Below are positions 42,738-52,978 of a stretch of 64,000 nucleotides of DNA, piece by piece. Under the pieces are notes generated by a model, which worked only from the letters and a program-made list of their open reading frames with translations, did not search any database and had not been told where the DNA came from. This DNA is from Candidatus Kuenenia stuttgartensis. Lineage in GTDB: Bacteria; Pseudomonadota; Alphaproteobacteria; SMXS01. Both the position numbers and the translations under genes were made by a program. Within the stretch, counting starts at the first letter, position 1. Each line of letters starts with the position of its first letter. The DNA lies in contig CALQFM020000009.1 in assembly GCA_943329845.2 (NCBI GenBank), positions 1 to 64,000 of the forward strand. The letters are read 5' to 3'.

Positions 42738-42738
42738 G

Positions 42739-43650
42739 TTAGTGGCTCCGGGCAGTCGCGGCGCGGCTCTGCACCAGGTACGAACCGTAATCGATCACGA
42801 AGTTGCGAACGATTTCGGTGGCGGCCTTGTTGCGGCGAACCAGCCAGTTGTAACCCAGCACCGCCGGCACGGCGACGGCCAGACCGATGGCGGTCATGAT
42901 GAGCGCTTCACCAACGGGACCCGCGACCTTGTCGATCGAGGCCTGGCCGGCGACGCCGATGGCGATCAGAGCGTGATAGATGCCCCACACCGTACCGAAA
43001 AGGCCGACGAACGGAGCGGTCGAACCCACGGTGGCGAGGAAGGCCAGGCCACCCTGCAGGCGCATCTGGATATTCTCGGATTCGCGCTGCAGGTTGTTCG
43101 CGATCCACTCGGAACCGTCGATCTGATCGGTCAGACGGCCCTCGTGATGCTGGGCTGCGCCCAGGCCCTTTTCGATCAGGCTGCGGAACTGGTTGCCGCG
43201 GTCAAGCTTGTCGAGGCCTTCCTGCAGGCTCGGGGCCTTCCAGAAATCGTGGTCGACGGCCTTCGCCTGGCGGAACAGCTTCGCCTGGTCCCAGACCTTG
43301 GTGAACATGATGTACCAAGTGCCCATCGACATGATCGCGAGGATGATCAGCGTGCCCTTGGAGATGAAGTCGCCCTGCTCCCACAGCGCCTTGAGGCCGT
43401 AGGGATTCTCGACTTCGGCCATCGCGGTGTCTTCGATCGGCGCGGCTTCGGCCGGAGCGGCGGCATCGGCGGGCGGCGCGGCCGGATCGGTCATGACGGG
43501 GGCGTCTGCGGCAGGAGCTTCGGCGGCGGGAGCCGCGGCATCCTGGGCCATCGCGACGCCAGCGGCGACGGGAGCGACGGTCAGGGCCAAGGCAAGAGCG
43601 ACCGGTGCAATCGCGCGGGCGCCCCAGTTACGGGTGGACAAGCGGTTCAT
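42739..43650 (-). CDS. exbB: ExbB/TolQ-family proton channel with N-terminal extension
   Basis: A 303-aa protein. It has a signal-like segment (to about 35) and a low-complexity Ala/Pro/Glu region (36-75), as in the long ExbB type. The MotA/TolQ/ExbB domain follows, with three spans: TLIILAIMSMGTWYIMF, FLATVGSTAPFVGLFGTVWGIYHAL and VGEALIMTAIGLAVAVPAVLGYN. The ATG at 43650 has GGAGA. It is cotranscribed with tonB and two exbD genes. Confidence 0.92.
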   Translation of the reverse strand: MNRLSTRNWGARAIAPVALALALTVAPVAAGVAMAQDAAAPAAEAPAADAPVMTDPAAPPADAAAPAEAAPIEDTAMAEVENPYGLKALWEQGDFISKGTLIILAIMSMGTWYIMFTKVWDQAKLFRQAKAVDHDFWKAPSLQEGLDKLDRGNQFRSLIEKGLGAAQHHEGRLTDQIDGSEWIANNLQRESENIQMRLQGGLAFLATVGSTAPFVGLFGTVWGIYHALIAIGVAGQASIDKVAGPVGEALIMTAIGLAVAVPAVLGYNWLVRRNKAATEIVRNFVIDYGSYLVQSRAATARSH

Positions 43651-43736
43651 GGTGTTATCTCCGTTTTGAATTCTTGACGTGAAGGCCGGGTGCACCGGCG
43701 CAGGTTGATTACAAGGCTTGGAAAGGCACGCCGCGG

Positions 43737-44372
43737 TTAGCCGCGCGCCTTCTTCAGCTCGAAAACGACACGGAACTGATGCCATACAGCAACAGGCTTG
43801 CCGTCCTTCGTTCCAGGGATGAACTTCCAGGCCTTGCGCGCTTCGGCGATCGCGGCCTTGTCGAGACGTTCGGACCCGCTGCTCTCGACGACAGAGATGG
43901 TCTCGCCGTCGACGCGGCCGTTGGGCATCACCATGAACTTCAGGATGACGGCCCCTTCTTCGCCCAGACGGACGGACGTAGCCGGATACTCGGGCTGCGT
44001 GATCGGCCGGCGGGGATCCTGGCGCGGCTCGGTCGGCGCAGCGGTCGGCGGCGGCGGTGGCGGCGGCGCAGCTTTCTTCACCTCGTTGGTGACATTCTGG
44101 ATGGCCGACGTGGAGGGCGCGCTGTCGAAGCTCACCATCGGCATGTCGACGAACGCCGGTGGCGGCGGCTTGAAATCCGGCGGCGGCGGCGGCGGCGGTG
44201 CATCGTCCTTGATCTTTTCGTCGATGATCTCGGTCTCGAGCGGCCCCTTCAGCAGCTCAACCATCGTGTTGCTGAGACCTGACATGAGCGCCCAGCCGAG
44301 GCCGACATGGACCAGAATGACGAAGATGAACCCCAGCGCACGGCCGGAAATCACGGATTGGTTATTGTTCAT
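43737..44372 (-). CDS. tonB: TonB
   Basis: A 211-aa protein: one N-terminal span (ALGFIFVILVHVGLGWALM, about 12-30), a proline-rich periplasmic spacer (two PPPPPPP runs about 58-110), and the C-terminal TonB domain (YPATSVRLGEEGAVILKFMV, then KAWKFIPG). It reaches the TonB boxes of outer-membrane receptors such as the two in this window. GAGGAACC sets the start. It heads the tonB-exbB-exbD-exbD-TPR operon. Confidence 0.93.
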   Translation of the reverse strand: MNNNQSVISGRALGFIFVILVHVGLGWALMSGLSNTMVELLKGPLETEIIDEKIKDDAPPPPPPPDFKPPPPAFVDMPMVSFDSAPSTSAIQNVTNEVKKAAPPPPPPPTAAPTEPRQDPRRPITQPEYPATSVRLGEEGAVILKFMVMPNGRVDGETISVVESSGSERLDKAAIAEARKAWKFIPGTKDGKPVAVWHQFRVVFELKKARG

Positions 44373-44535
44373 GGTTCCTCGACGCTGTGTACTTTGATCT
44401 TCCCCGAAGCGCCTTTCGGTTCGGCGCCGACCGCCCTCCCCGGGCGGCGGGACCCCCGGCAATCTCGGCGGGGGCCTTGTCCTATCAATACGGCCATGGG
44501 CATGAACTGACAATGGCCCAAAGATTAACTTTTTT

Positions 44536-45948
44536 TCATCTTTCGACAGTGCGCTTGAACAGGAAGCTCAGCGGCGGCTTCCGGCGCGGCTTCGAGACAA
44601 ACTGGATCACGGCTGTCAGCCCGGGCAGGTTGTCGTGCAATTTCAGGAAGGCGCCGTGCAATTTGGCAACCGCTGCCACCAGGCTGAGTCCGAGTCCGGA
44701 ACCCGGGCTTTTCCGCGCCGCGTCCAGCCGGACGAAACGGTGGATCACCCGCTCCCGCGCCTCGGCGGGAATGCCGGGTCCACGGTCGCTGACCTCGATC
44801 AGCGGCCCGAGCGGCCCCAGCGACGCCCGCAATTCTATGGCGCTCCCGCGGGGTGAATACTTGATGGCGTTGTCGATGAGGTTGGCGATGGCCTGGGCCA
44901 GCAACTCGGGATGGGCGCTCACCTGGATGGGTTCGGCGGCGTGGACATTGAGGCGCAGCCCGCTTTCCTCGGCCACCGGCACGTAGAGGTCGCCGACGTC
45001 CGAGATCAGGGTGGCGAGATCCATGTCGACCATCTGGTCGCCGCTGACTCCGGCTTCGGCGCGGGCGATCTCGAGCAGCGAGTTGAGGATATGCAGCATG
45101 GAGTCCACTTCGCTGGCGGCGTCGCGCATGGCGGTGCGCAACTCCTGCTCGCCGCCCTTGCCACCCGACGCCATCTCCAGGCGCGCGCCCAGCCGGGTCA
45201 GTGAGCTGCGGAAGTCGTGCGCGATGCTGTCGGTGACCGCGCGCATGGTCGTCATGCTGTCCTCGATGCGCGACAGCATGGCGTTGAGCGAGGCCGACAC
45301 CACGCTGAATTCCACCGGCAGGTAGCTCACCTTGACGCGGCGGGACATGTCGCCTCCAAGGATGTCCTCGGCGGTTTCAACGATGCTGCCCATATGCCGC
45401 CGCAGGAAATGGGACACCCTGAATCCGGCGACGACCGTGAGCGCGAGAGCGATGACGAACGCCAGGATCGCACCCTTGACAACCGTTGCCGTGGGCACGC
45501 CCCATTGCTCGCGCGGCACCGCCACCAGCAGGCGGTAGCGCCCGGGCAGCTCGGTCGCGGAGGCGCCCATGATTTCGGGCTCGGCGAAGGTGGACCGGCT
45601 GAGCGGCACCACCTCCCACGCGAAACCGGAGGCGGACTTGGCCGGCCACGTCGTCAGGTTTCCGGCGACCCGATAACGATAACCGTCCTCGAACAGATAG
45701 AGCATGCGGCCGCTCGGCGAGCTGCTCAGGCGGTCGCGGATCATTTCCTCGACGGCGGCCGGTCCCTGGTTCTCGTAAACCGATTTCAGCGTCGACAGTT
45801 CGTCGCCCACCTCGTGGGACACGTCACGCTCATGGAGCTTCGACAGGTCGAAGTACAGCACACCGAACGGGACCAGCGTGGCGATGAGCGACAGCGGAAT
45901 CAGGGCCTGCGCGATCTGGAGGGTGGCGCTCTGGGGGCGCGTCGCCAA
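44536..45948 (-). CDS. two-component sensor histidine kinase
   Basis: A 470-aa kinase. TM1 is about 14-32, a periplasmic sensor of about 120 residues follows, TM2 is about 158-176, HAMP about 177-230, and HisKA has the phospho-acceptor H244 in SIAHDFRSSL. The HATPase shows NLIDNAIKYSP (N box), DRGPGIP (G1) and GSGLGLSL (G2). The start is TTG 45948, with GGAGGG upstream and four bases after the response regulator stop. It should phosphorylate that regulator. The signal is unknown. Confidence 0.92.
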   Translation of the reverse strand: MATRPQSATLQIAQALIPLSLIATLVPFGVLYFDLSKLHERDVSHEVGDELSTLKSVYENQGPAAVEEMIRDRLSSSPSGRMLYLFEDGYRYRVAGNLTTWPAKSASGFAWEVVPLSRSTFAEPEIMGASATELPGRYRLLVAVPREQWGVPTATVVKGAILAFVIALALTVVAGFRVSHFLRRHMGSIVETAEDILGGDMSRRVKVSYLPVEFSVVSASLNAMLSRIEDSMTTMRAVTDSIAHDFRSSLTRLGARLEMASGGKGGEQELRTAMRDAASEVDSMLHILNSLLEIARAEAGVSGDQMVDMDLATLISDVGDLYVPVAEESGLRLNVHAAEPIQVSAHPELLAQAIANLIDNAIKYSPRGSAIELRASLGPLGPLIEVSDRGPGIPAEARERVIHRFVRLDAARKSPGSGLGLSLVAAVAKLHGAFLKLHDNLPGLTAVIQFVSKPRRKPPLSFLFKRTVER

Positions 45949-45951
45949 ACG

Positions 45952-46638
45952 TCAGCCCTCCGCCGCGAGCCGGTATCCGGCACCCCGGATGGTGTGGATC
46001 AGCGATTGCTGGAATCCCTTGTCGACGCGCTGCCGCAACCGGCTGATGTGGACGTCGATGACGTTGGTCTGGGGATCGAAATGGTAGTCCCACACGGCCT
46101 CCAGCAGCATGGTGCGGGTCACCAGCTGGCCCTGGTGGCGCATGAGATATTCGAGCAGGGCGAATTCGCGGGGCTGCAGGTCGACGGCCTTGCCCGCCCG
46201 CGACACCTTGCGGGCGATCAGGTCCATCTCGAGGTCGCCGCAGCGCAGCTTGGTCTCGGCATCCGGGCCGGCGCTGCGCCGGCGCAGCAACACCTCGATG
46301 CGTGCGAGCAGTTCGGAGACGGCGAACGGCTTGACCATGTAGTCATCGCCGCCTGCCTTCAGGCCCTTGACCCGTTCGTCGAGGGTGCTGAGCGCCGACA
46401 GCAACAGCACGGGGGTTTCGATTCGCGCGGCCCGCAAGGCTTTCAGCACCGACAGGCCATCCAGCCCGGGCAGCATCCGGTCCAGCACGACAAGGTCATA
46501 GGCGCCGTCGCTGGCCAGGTAGAGCGCTTCCCGGCCATCCTCGGCGATATCGACGGTGTAGCCCTGCTCCCGGAGGCTCTGCACCAGGTAGCTGGACGTA
46601 ATGGTGTCATCCTCGACGACAAGCAGCTTGCGGCTCAC
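45952..46638 (-). CDS. OmpR/PhoB-family response regulator
   Basis: A 228-aa regulator: a receiver domain with acidic pocket (VVEDD), phospho-Asp in VVLDRMLPG, switch Ser in LLLSALS and Lys in VKPF, then a winged-helix domain (about 130-225; LEYLMRHQGQLVTRTMLLEAVW, VIDVHISRLRQRVD). GTG 46638 behind GGGGGAG is the start. It is paired with the kinase directly downstream. Targets are unknown; the TonB operon begins 164 bp past the kinase. Confidence 0.93.
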   Translation of the reverse strand: MSRKLLVVEDDTITSSYLVQSLREQGYTVDIAEDGREALYLASDGAYDLVVLDRMLPGLDGLSVLKALRAARIETPVLLLSALSTLDERVKGLKAGGDDYMVKPFAVSELLARIEVLLRRRSAGPDAETKLRCGDLEMDLIARKVSRAGKAVDLQPREFALLEYLMRHQGQLVTRTMLLEAVWDYHFDPQTNVIDVHISRLRQRVDKGFQQSLIHTIRGAGYRLAAEG

Positions 46639-46802
46639 CCGATCTCCCCCGAACAACCGGCGTCAGCCGGGATGTTACAATGGCGCGACGCCGCGCGCGA
46701 GGACATGCCTTGCGGTCGGCGGCACCTGGCTCTATGTGTGGGCGCGGCCAGCAACAAGCCAAGCGGAATATCCGCTGGCCGCCAGGTTCTGGGAGTCGCG
46801 CC

Positions 46803-47228
46803 GTGAACAAGGCCCAAGGCACGGGCAGCATCTGGACAGGTTTCGTCGGCCGGCACGGCGGCCGGGCGAAGGCCCTGCTCGTGGCGCTGCCACTGCTCGT
46901 GCTGTCGGTACTGGTGGATCACGGCCTCGCCGATGCTGCCGTGCAGCGGCCTGAAAACCGGGTCGACAGCCATGCATCCGATATCGCGGGTACCGAGGGC
47001 AAGGCCCAGCTCCCAGGCCGCGGCACACTCGCCATGGTCGATCCGCTGCGCGTGACGCCCAAGCTTTCCGGGGACGGAACGATCGGCCCCCACGGCCTCG
47101 CGCCGTCTTCCGGCCTGCATCAGCCGGCGCATGTCTCGCACGCCGAACATTTCCGCGCGCAACACGCGGCGCCCGTGCAGTGGCGAGCCGCCGCCCGTCC
47201 CAGGGCGCCGCCGGCCCAGGCCGCCTAG
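46803..47228 (+). CDS. hypothetical small membrane-anchored protein
   Basis: A possible 141-aa protein from GTG 46803 with GGGAG seven bases upstream. A single hydrophobic segment (ALLVALPLLVLSVLVDHGLA, about 23-42) precedes a low-complexity His- and Ala-rich tail. I recognise no family. A hairpin follows directly. The divergent response regulator gene starts 165 bp away. It could also be an unannotated leader region. Confidence 0.4.
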   Translation: MNKAQGTGSIWTGFVGRHGGRAKALLVALPLLVLSVLVDHGLADAAVQRPENRVDSHASDIAGTEGKAQLPGRGTLAMVDPLRVTPKLSGDGTIGPHGLAPSSGLHQPAHVSHAEHFRAQHAAPVQWRAAARPRAPPAQAA

Positions 47229-47233
47229 GACGT

Positions 47234-47258
47234 CCGCGCCGGTCGGCGCGGCCTTTGC
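47234..47258 (+). terminator. hairpin with short T-run
   Basis: CCGCGCC (47234-47240), loop GGTC, GGCGCGG (47245-47251), then CCTTTGCG. It lies six bases after the small membrane ORF, whose reality it modestly supports. Confidence 0.45.
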
Positions 47259-47332
47259 GTATCCATAGAATTCGATGACGGAGCCCGCCCGCGCGGCGAC
47301 GGCTCCCCTTCCAGCCCAAAAGGCGGCACTTC

Positions 47333-49894
47333 ATGCAGACCCCCAAGTGGCAGATCTACCTGTACAGCTTCATCATCCTGTTCGGGGTGGTGCTGGCGAT
47401 CCCCAACGTGTTCACCCGCGCACAGCTCGACAGCATGCCGGACTGGCTGCCGAAGAAGCAGGTCACGCTGGGCCTCGACCTCCGCGGCGGCTCGCACCTA
47501 GTGCTTGAGGTGGATTCCAAGGCGCTGATGAAGGAGCGCCTGCAATCGATGGCCGACGACATCGCCGCCAAGGTGCGCCAGGAAAAGATTTCCAGCGTTC
47601 GCGCCGCACCGGTGGGCGATTCGGTCATGGTGACGTTCCGCGATCCCAGCCGCGTCGAGAAGCTGCGCGAGATCATCCGCGACGTCACCCAGGCGCCAGT
47701 CAGCGCCATGGGCCCGACCCAGCCCGACGTCACCATCGAGAGCGGCGGCGCCACGCAGCTTCGGGTCAAGTTCACCGAGGCCGGCGCGACGCGTCGCATC
47801 GCCGCCGCCGTGGACCAGAGCCTCGAAGTCGTCCGCAAGCGTATCGACGGCGCCGGCGTTGCCGAGCCGACCATCCAGCGCATCGGCGGCGACCGCATCC
47901 TGGTCCAGCTTCCCGGCGTGCAGGATCCGGGGCGCATCACCAAGCTGCTGGGCGGCACCGCCAAGATGACCTTCCACCTGGTCACGACGCCGGTGGCCCC
48001 GGGGGCCGTACCGCCGCACGGAGTCTTCGTGCTGCCGGACGCCGACTCCGGCGAGCAGCTGGCGCTTTTCGAACGTCCGATCGTCACCGGCGACCACCTG
48101 GAAAATTCCGACGTGAGTTTCTCCCAGTACACCAGCGAGCCGCAGGTGGGCTTCAAGTTCGACAGCACCGGCGCGCAGCAGTTCGGCCGCGCGACGCGCG
48201 AGCATGCCGGCGAGCGGATGGCCATCGTGCTCGACGGCAAGGTGCTGAGCGCGCCGCGGATCAACGAGCCCATCCTGGGCGGATCGGGCGTCATCACCGG
48301 CCGTTTCACGACCTCCGAAGCCAAGGACCTGTCGACCATGCTCAAGGCCGGCGCCCTGCCCGCGCCGCTCACCGTGATCGAAGAGCGGACGGTCGGCGCC
48401 GACGTGGGCGGCGACGCCATCAGGATGGGCGCCATCTCGGGCCTCATCGGCTTCGGCCTGGTGTTCCTGTTCATCCTGCTGCTGTATGGCTGGTGGGGCA
48501 TGATCGCCAGCTTCGCGCTGCTGATCCATACGGTCCTGACAATCTCGGCGCTCAGCATCATCGGCGCCACCCTCACCCTGCCCGGCATCGCCGGCATCGT
48601 GCTGGGCATCGGCATCGCGGTCGACGCCAACGTGCTGATCAACGAGCGCATCCGCGAGGAGACACGGCGCGGGCTCGGCGTCTATGCCGCGCTCGATGCG
48701 GGCTTCCGCAAGGCGTTCGCCACCATCATCGACTCCAACATGACGACTCTGTTCGCGGTGATCCTGCTGTTCGCCATGGGCTCGGGCCCGGTGCGCGGCT
48801 TTGCCATCACCATGGGCCTGGGCATCCTGATCTCGCTGTTCACCGCGGTCACGGTGGTGCGGATCATGATGATCGCCATGATCAAATGGCGGAACCTCAA
48901 GGTCATCAACATGGAGCCGCCGTTCCACATCATCCCGATGGACACCAAGATCAAGTTCATGCGCGCCCGCTATCTGGGCATCGCCGGCTCGGTCGTCCTG
49001 TCCACGGCGTCGGTCATCCTGTTCTTCCACCCTGGGCTGAACTACGGCATCGACTTCAAGGGCGGCATCCAGATGGAGGTCGAGCCGCCCGCCGGCACGG
49101 CCGACCTGGGGAAACTGCGCGAGAAGCTGGATACGCTGGGCTTGGGCGACGTGTCGCTCCAGGGCGCCGACAACAACACCAAGGTGCTGATCCGCATCGA
49201 GATCCAGCCCGGCGGCGACATCGCCCAGCGGGTCGCCGTCGACAAGGCGAGGACCGCCATCGTCGAGGTGGCGCCCGGCACCAAGATCCAGCGGACCGAG
49301 GTGGTCGGCCCCAAGATCAGCGGCGAGCTGGCCACCAGCGGTCTCTACGCCGTGGCGGGCGCCAGCATGATCATGCTGATCTACATCTGGTTCCGCTTTG
49401 AATGGTATTTCGCCATCGGCGCCATCGCGACCATGATCCTCGACGTGACCAAGACGGTCGGCTTCTTCGCCATCACCCAGCTCGATTTCAACCTGACGGC
49501 CGTGGCGGCGCTGCTCACCCTCGTCGGCTATACGGTCAACGACAAGGTCGTGGTCTATGACCGAATGCGGGAGAACATGCGGCTGTTCAAGAAGCTGAGC
49601 CTGCAGGAGATCATCGACCGAAGCATCAACGAGACCCTGACCCGAAGCATCTACGTGTCGGCGACCGCCTTCCTCGCCATGCTGCCCATGGCCGTGATCG
49701 GCGGATCGGCGGTGAAGAGCTTCGCCCAGCCCATGCTGTTCGGCATCTTCATCGCTACCACATCGTCGATCTTCATCGCGGCGCCGATCCTGTTGTTCCT
49801 CGGCGACTGGCGCGACAAGCGCCAGGCCAGGGAAACGGCGGAAAATGACGCGGCCGCCGCCGCGGCCGCCATCGATCCGGCGCCGATGCCCTGA
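47333..49894 (+). CDS. secDF: SecD-SecF fusion, protein translocase subunit
   Basis: An 853-aa fused SecDF. The SecD half has [15 protein letters not shown] near residue 48, a large periplasmic P1 domain, and five spans after about 360. The SecF half begins near 535, with [13 protein letters not shown] and the last spans around 660-830 ([18 protein letters not shown]). It uses the proton gradient to pull secreted proteins out of SecYEG on the periplasmic side. The fusion is usual in some lineages, while others keep two genes. uppP overlaps its stop (TGATG). Confidence 0.95.
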   Translation: MQTPKWQIYLYSFIILFGVVLAIPNVFTRAQLDSMPDWLPKKQVTLGLDLRGGSHLVLEVDSKALMKERLQSMADDIAAKVRQEKISSVRAAPVGDSVMVTFRDPSRVEKLREIIRDVTQAPVSAMGPTQPDVTIESGGATQLRVKFTEAGATRRIAAAVDQSLEVVRKRIDGAGVAEPTIQRIGGDRILVQLPGVQDPGRITKLLGGTAKMTFHLVTTPVAPGAVPPHGVFVLPDADSGEQLALFERPIVTGDHLENSDVSFSQYTSEPQVGFKFDSTGAQQFGRATREHAGERMAIVLDGKVLSAPRINEPILGGSGVITGRFTTSEAKDLSTMLKAGALPAPLTVIEERTVGADVGGDAIRMGAISGLIGFGLVFLFILLLYGWWGMIASFALLIHTVLTISALSIIGATLTLPGIAGIVLGIGIAVDANVLINERIREETRRGLGVYAALDAGFRKAFATIIDSNMTTLFAVILLFAMGSGPVRGFAITMGLGILISLFTAVTVVRIMMIAMIKWRNLKVINMEPPFHIIPMDTKIKFMRARYLGIAGSVVLSTASVILFFHPGLNYGIDFKGGIQMEVEPPAGTADLGKLREKLDTLGLGDVSLQGADNNTKVLIRIEIQPGGDIAQRVAVDKARTAIVEVAPGTKIQRTEVVGPKISGELATSGLYAVAGASMIMLIYIWFRFEWYFAIGAIATMILDVTKTVGFFAITQLDFNLTAVAALLTLVGYTVNDKVVVYDRMRENMRLFKKLSLQEIIDRSINETLTRSIYVSATAFLAMLPMAVIGGSAVKSFAQPMLFGIFIATTSSIFIAAPILLFLGDWRDKRQARETAENDAAAAAAAIDPAPMP

Positions 49895-50721
49895 TGAGCC
49901 TGATGCTGCTGGCGGCCGACGGCCGCACCTATCTCGAGGCCATCGTTCTGGGCCTCATCGAGGGTCTGACCGAATATCTGCCCGTGTCGTCGACCGGCCA
50001 CATCCTGCTGGCCGGCCGCTTCATGGGGTTCGACTCCACGGGCAAGACTTTCGAGGTGGTGATCCAGCTGGGGGCGATCCTTGCCCTGCTGCTGGTTTAC
50101 ACCCAGCGCTTGCTGGGCGTGGCCGCTGCGGCACCGCGCGATCCGAAGGCGCGGCGCTTCATCGCCAGCATCCTGATCGCGTTTCTCCCGGCCGCCGTGA
50201 TCGGCGCGCTGGCGCACGACTACATCAAGGAGGTCCTGTTCGAGAGCCCCGGCCTGATCTGCGCCACCCTGATCGGCGGCGGCCTGATCCTGCTGGTGGT
50301 CGACAGGGTGAGGCTGCCGGTGCGCTATGCCGACGCCATGGCCTATCCGCTGCCGATGGCGTTCAGCATCGGCCTTTGCCAGTGCCTCGCCATGGTGCCC
50401 GGCGTATCCCGCTCGGGCGCAACCATCGTCGGCGCGCTGCTGATGGGCGCGGACAAGCGCTCGGCTGCCGAGTTCTCGTTCTTTCTCGCCATGCCGACCA
50501 TGGTGGGCGCGGTGGTCTACGATCTCTACAAGAGCCGGCACATCCTGGACTTCAGCGATACGGCGCTGATCGCCGTGGGCTTCGTCACGGCGTTCGTCAC
50601 GGCGCTGCTGGTGGTGCGAGCACTGCTGGAGTTCGTCAGCCGGCGGGGCTTTTCCGTGTTCGGCTGGTGGCGGATCGCCGTCGGCCTGGCCGGTCTCGCC
50701 GGCCTGTACCTGGTCGGCTGA
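49894..50721 (+). CDS. uppP: undecaprenyl-diphosphate phosphatase
   Basis: A 275-aa polytopic protein of the BacA/UppP family with the two signature motifs [16 protein letters not shown] (about 21-36, includes the catalytic Glu pair) and PGVSRSGAT (about 169-177). It recycles the C55 lipid carrier for peptidoglycan by removing one phosphate. It overlaps the secDF stop by one base, so the two genes are coexpressed. Confidence 0.95.
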   Translation: MSLMLLAADGRTYLEAIVLGLIEGLTEYLPVSSTGHILLAGRFMGFDSTGKTFEVVIQLGAILALLLVYTQRLLGVAAAAPRDPKARRFIASILIAFLPAAVIGALAHDYIKEVLFESPGLICATLIGGGLILLVVDRVRLPVRYADAMAYPLPMAFSIGLCQCLAMVPGVSRSGATIVGALLMGADKRSAAEFSFFLAMPTMVGAVVYDLYKSRHILDFSDTALIAVGFVTAFVTALLVVRALLEFVSRRGFSVFGWWRIAVGLAGLAGLYLVG

Positions 50722-50741
50722 GCCCGAAGGCTTGGCTGAGG

Positions 50742-50963
50742 TCAGGCGTTTTCCTTGCGGACCGGATCGGCCGCCACCGGCGACTGCTGGGGCGCCTCGA
50801 GCGCCGGGGCCGGCTTCAAGCTGACCGGCTCGTGATCTTCTTCAGCCATCCCCTGGCGGAAACTCTTGATGCCCTTGGCCAGGTCACCCATCAGGTCAGA
50901 GAACTTGCCCTTGCCGAATACGACCAGCACGAGCGCCACAAGGATCAGGATCTTGATCGCCAT
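50742..50963 (-). CDS. tatA: Sec-independent (Tat) translocase protein TatA
   Basis: A 73-aa protein: one short span ([19 protein letters not shown], about 3-21), the conserved FGKGK hinge, an amphipathic helix ([16 protein letters not shown]), and an acidic, proline-rich tail. TatA forms the pore for folded twin-arginine substrates such as the PhoD-type phosphatase in this window. tatB and tatC are not here. GGAGG six bases before the ATG sets the start. It is divergent from the VanX-type gene. Confidence 0.9.
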   Translation of the reverse strand: MAIKILILVALVLVVFGKGKFSDLMGDLAKGIKSFRQGMAEEDHEPVSLKPAPALEAPQQSPVAADPVRKENA

Positions 50964-51075
50964 CGAAACCTCCGAATGATCCGCGAGCGCGCGGAACGGC
51001 CCTCTCATAAACCTTCCGCGCCATCCCGGCAAGGAGACGCCACACGGGTTCACGCCGGGCTCCGTTGCCGGTAGC

Positions 51076-51777
51076 ATGGACCGCATGCATGCCCTTCCCG
51101 CCCTGATCGGACTCCTGCTGATGCTCTCGACGGTTCCTGCCCTTGCCGCGGACGATCCGCTCCCCAAGGGGTTCGCCCACGCGGACGAGATGGTGCCCGG
51201 GCTGCTGCTCGACCTGCGCTACGCGGGCGCGGAGAATTTCGTCGGCCAGCGGGTCGATGGCTACGAGGCGGCGCGCGTGGTGCTGACGGCGCAGGCGGCG
51301 GAAGCGCTCAGGCAGGTGCAGGCCGACCTGAAGCCTTTCGGCCTGGGCCTGAAGATCTTCGATGCCTACCGGCCGACCCGGGCCGTCGCGCATTTCGTGC
51401 GCTGGTCGTCCATGCCCGACGATCCGCACGCGAAACACGTCTACTACCCGGACATCGACAAGCGGAAGCTGTTCGAGGAAGGCTATGTGGCGACACGCTC
51501 CAGCCACAGCCGCGGCAGTACCGTCGACCTGACGCTGGTGGCCATCGGCAAGGACGGCGCGCGCGCCGAGCTGGACATGGGCACGGCGTTCGATTTCTTC
51601 GGCCCGGAATCCTGGCCCGACTACACGGACCTAACCGGCGAGCAACGCTCCAACCGGCTGCTGCTGAAGCTGGTGATGGAGCGGCACGGCTTCAAACCCT
51701 TCGACAAGGAATGGTGGCACTTCACCCTGCAGGACGAGCCGTTCCCCGATACCTATTTCGACTTCCCGGTACGCTAG
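51076..51777 (+). CDS. D-alanyl-D-alanine dipeptidase (VanX/DdpX family), secreted
   Basis: A 233-aa zinc peptidase with a signal peptide (cut after ALA, about residue 24). The metal and catalytic residues are seen in [13 protein letters not shown] (His and Asp ligands) and EWWHF (catalytic Glu and His ligand), with IFDAYRP (Arg) upstream. It hydrolyses D-Ala-D-Ala. In the periplasm it most likely recycles peptidoglycan dipeptides rather than giving glycopeptide resistance. A second Met at codon 4 is an alternative start. The thiol operon begins 13 bp after its stop. Confidence 0.9.
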   Translation: MDRMHALPALIGLLLMLSTVPALAADDPLPKGFAHADEMVPGLLLDLRYAGAENFVGQRVDGYEAARVVLTAQAAEALRQVQADLKPFGLGLKIFDAYRPTRAVAHFVRWSSMPDDPHAKHVYYPDIDKRKLFEEGYVATRSSHSRGSTVDLTLVAIGKDGARAELDMGTAFDFFGPESWPDYTDLTGEQRSNRLLLKLVMERHGFKPFDKEWWHFTLQDEPFPDTYFDFPVR

Positions 51778-51790
51778 GCGGACATGGAAC

Positions 51791-52978
51791 ATGACGATCC
51801 CCGCATGTGACGGCTCCATGCGGATCGCCATGGTCTGCCACAGCACCCTGGGCGGCAGCGCGCGCAGCGCGGCACGGCTCGCGGCCGGACTCGCCCATCG
51901 CGGACACGCCGTGCACCTGATCAGCCGGGCCGCGTTGCCGTGGCCGGTGGACGACGCCGTCAGCCATCACCGCCTCGACACCGGCTCCATGGCGCTCGAC
52001 GATCCGTCGAGCACGCGCTGGCCGGACGCGCTGTTCGACCGTTTCGAAGCATTCATGCGACAGATCATCGAGCAGGAAGCCGTCGAGATCATGCATTTTC
52101 ACTACGCCGTGCCGTTCGCGCAGATGGGAGCGCGCCTTGCCGCGTCCGCGATGGGCGACCGGACCTCGGTCGTCGGCACGTTGCATGGCACCGACGTGAC
52201 CAAATCCACAAGCGCCTCCGCGAGGGACCCGCTCCGCGCCGCGCTCAGGCAGGCGGCGGCGCTGACGACGGTCTCGCACGCCCATGCGCGCCACGCACGC
52301 AGCCAGTTCGGCCTGGCTGCCGAACCGCGGGTGATCCACAACTTCGTCGGTGCGGACGAGCATCGGCCCGCAAGTCTGACGCGCGCGCGGCACCGCGACC
52401 GGTTGAGCAGGCCGCGGCTGATCCACGTCTCGAATTTTCGCGCCGTCAAATCGCCGGTGTCGCTCGCCGGCATATTCGCGCGGGTCAGGGAAAGTATGGA
52501 CGCGGAGCTGTGGCTTGTCGGCGACGGGCCTGAGCTGCCACGTGTCCGGGCAGCGCTCGAGCCGTCGGGCGATCATGTCCGGGTCTTCGGCATGCGCCGT
52601 GACGTGACGCCGCTGCTGGCCGAGACGGACCTGATGGTGCTGACCAGCCTGCAGGAGAGCTTTGGACTGGTCGCCCTGGAGGCCATGGCGTGCGGCGTGC
52701 CGGTGCTGGCGCCATGGGTGGGCGGGATTCCGGAGGTGGTCACCGACGGTGTCGCGGGCCTGCTGTTCAGGCCCGGCGACGAAATCGACGGCGCCGCCCG
52801 CGCGCTGGAGCTGCTGTCGGATCCGGAGCGGCACTGGGCCATGCGCGAAGGGGCGCTGGCGCGCGCCCGCGACTTCTCGGAAGCTCGGGTCGTCGCCGAG
52901 TACGAACGACTCTACCGGAGCCTTCCGCCCCGCCGCGGATCGAGTATGCCGCATCCAGACTACGCGGCCACATCATGA
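51791..52978 (+). CDS. bshA: GT4 glycosyltransferase resembling BshA
   Basis: A 395-aa GT-B fold enzyme. It matches BshA (GlcNAc-malate synthase of bacillithiol) at its characteristic stretches: the N-terminal GGSA loop (21-24), HFHYAVP (102-108), TLHGTDVT (130-137), VIHNFV (181-186), LIHVSNFRAVK (210-220), LVGDGPE (242-248) and ESFGLVALEAMACGVP (289-304, donor-binding Glu). It would join GlcNAc from UDP-GlcNAc to malate or a similar acceptor. MshA and generic GT4 enzymes are the alternatives. The next gene overlaps its stop by ATGA and two more follow in the same operon. Confidence 0.8.
   Translation: MTIPACDGSMRIAMVCHSTLGGSARSAARLAAGLAHRGHAVHLISRAALPWPVDDAVSHHRLDTGSMALDDPSSTRWPDALFDRFEAFMRQIIEQEAVEIMHFHYAVPFAQMGARLAASAMGDRTSVVGTLHGTDVTKSTSASARDPLRAALRQAAALTTVSHAHARHARSQFGLAAEPRVIHNFVGADEHRPASLTRARHRDRLSRPRLIHVSNFRAVKSPVSLAGIFARVRESMDAELWLVGDGPELPRVRAALEPSGDHVRVFGMRRDVTPLLAETDLMVLTSLQESFGLVALEAMACGVPVLAPWVGGIPEVVTDGVAGLLFRPGDEIDGAARALELLSDPERHWAMREGALARARDFSEARVVAEYERLYRSLPPRRGSSMPHPDYAATS

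Noticed and set aside
47498-49030. 510-codon minus-strand frame over secDF
   Set aside because: Composition is His-, Asp- and Arg-rich without any fold, as expected for an antisense frame in high-GC DNA; secDF is certain.
51076-51777. VanX-type gene as glycopeptide resistance
   Set aside because: No vanH, vanA or vanRS genes are near, and the product has a signal peptide; a Gram-negative periplasmic dipeptidase role is simpler.
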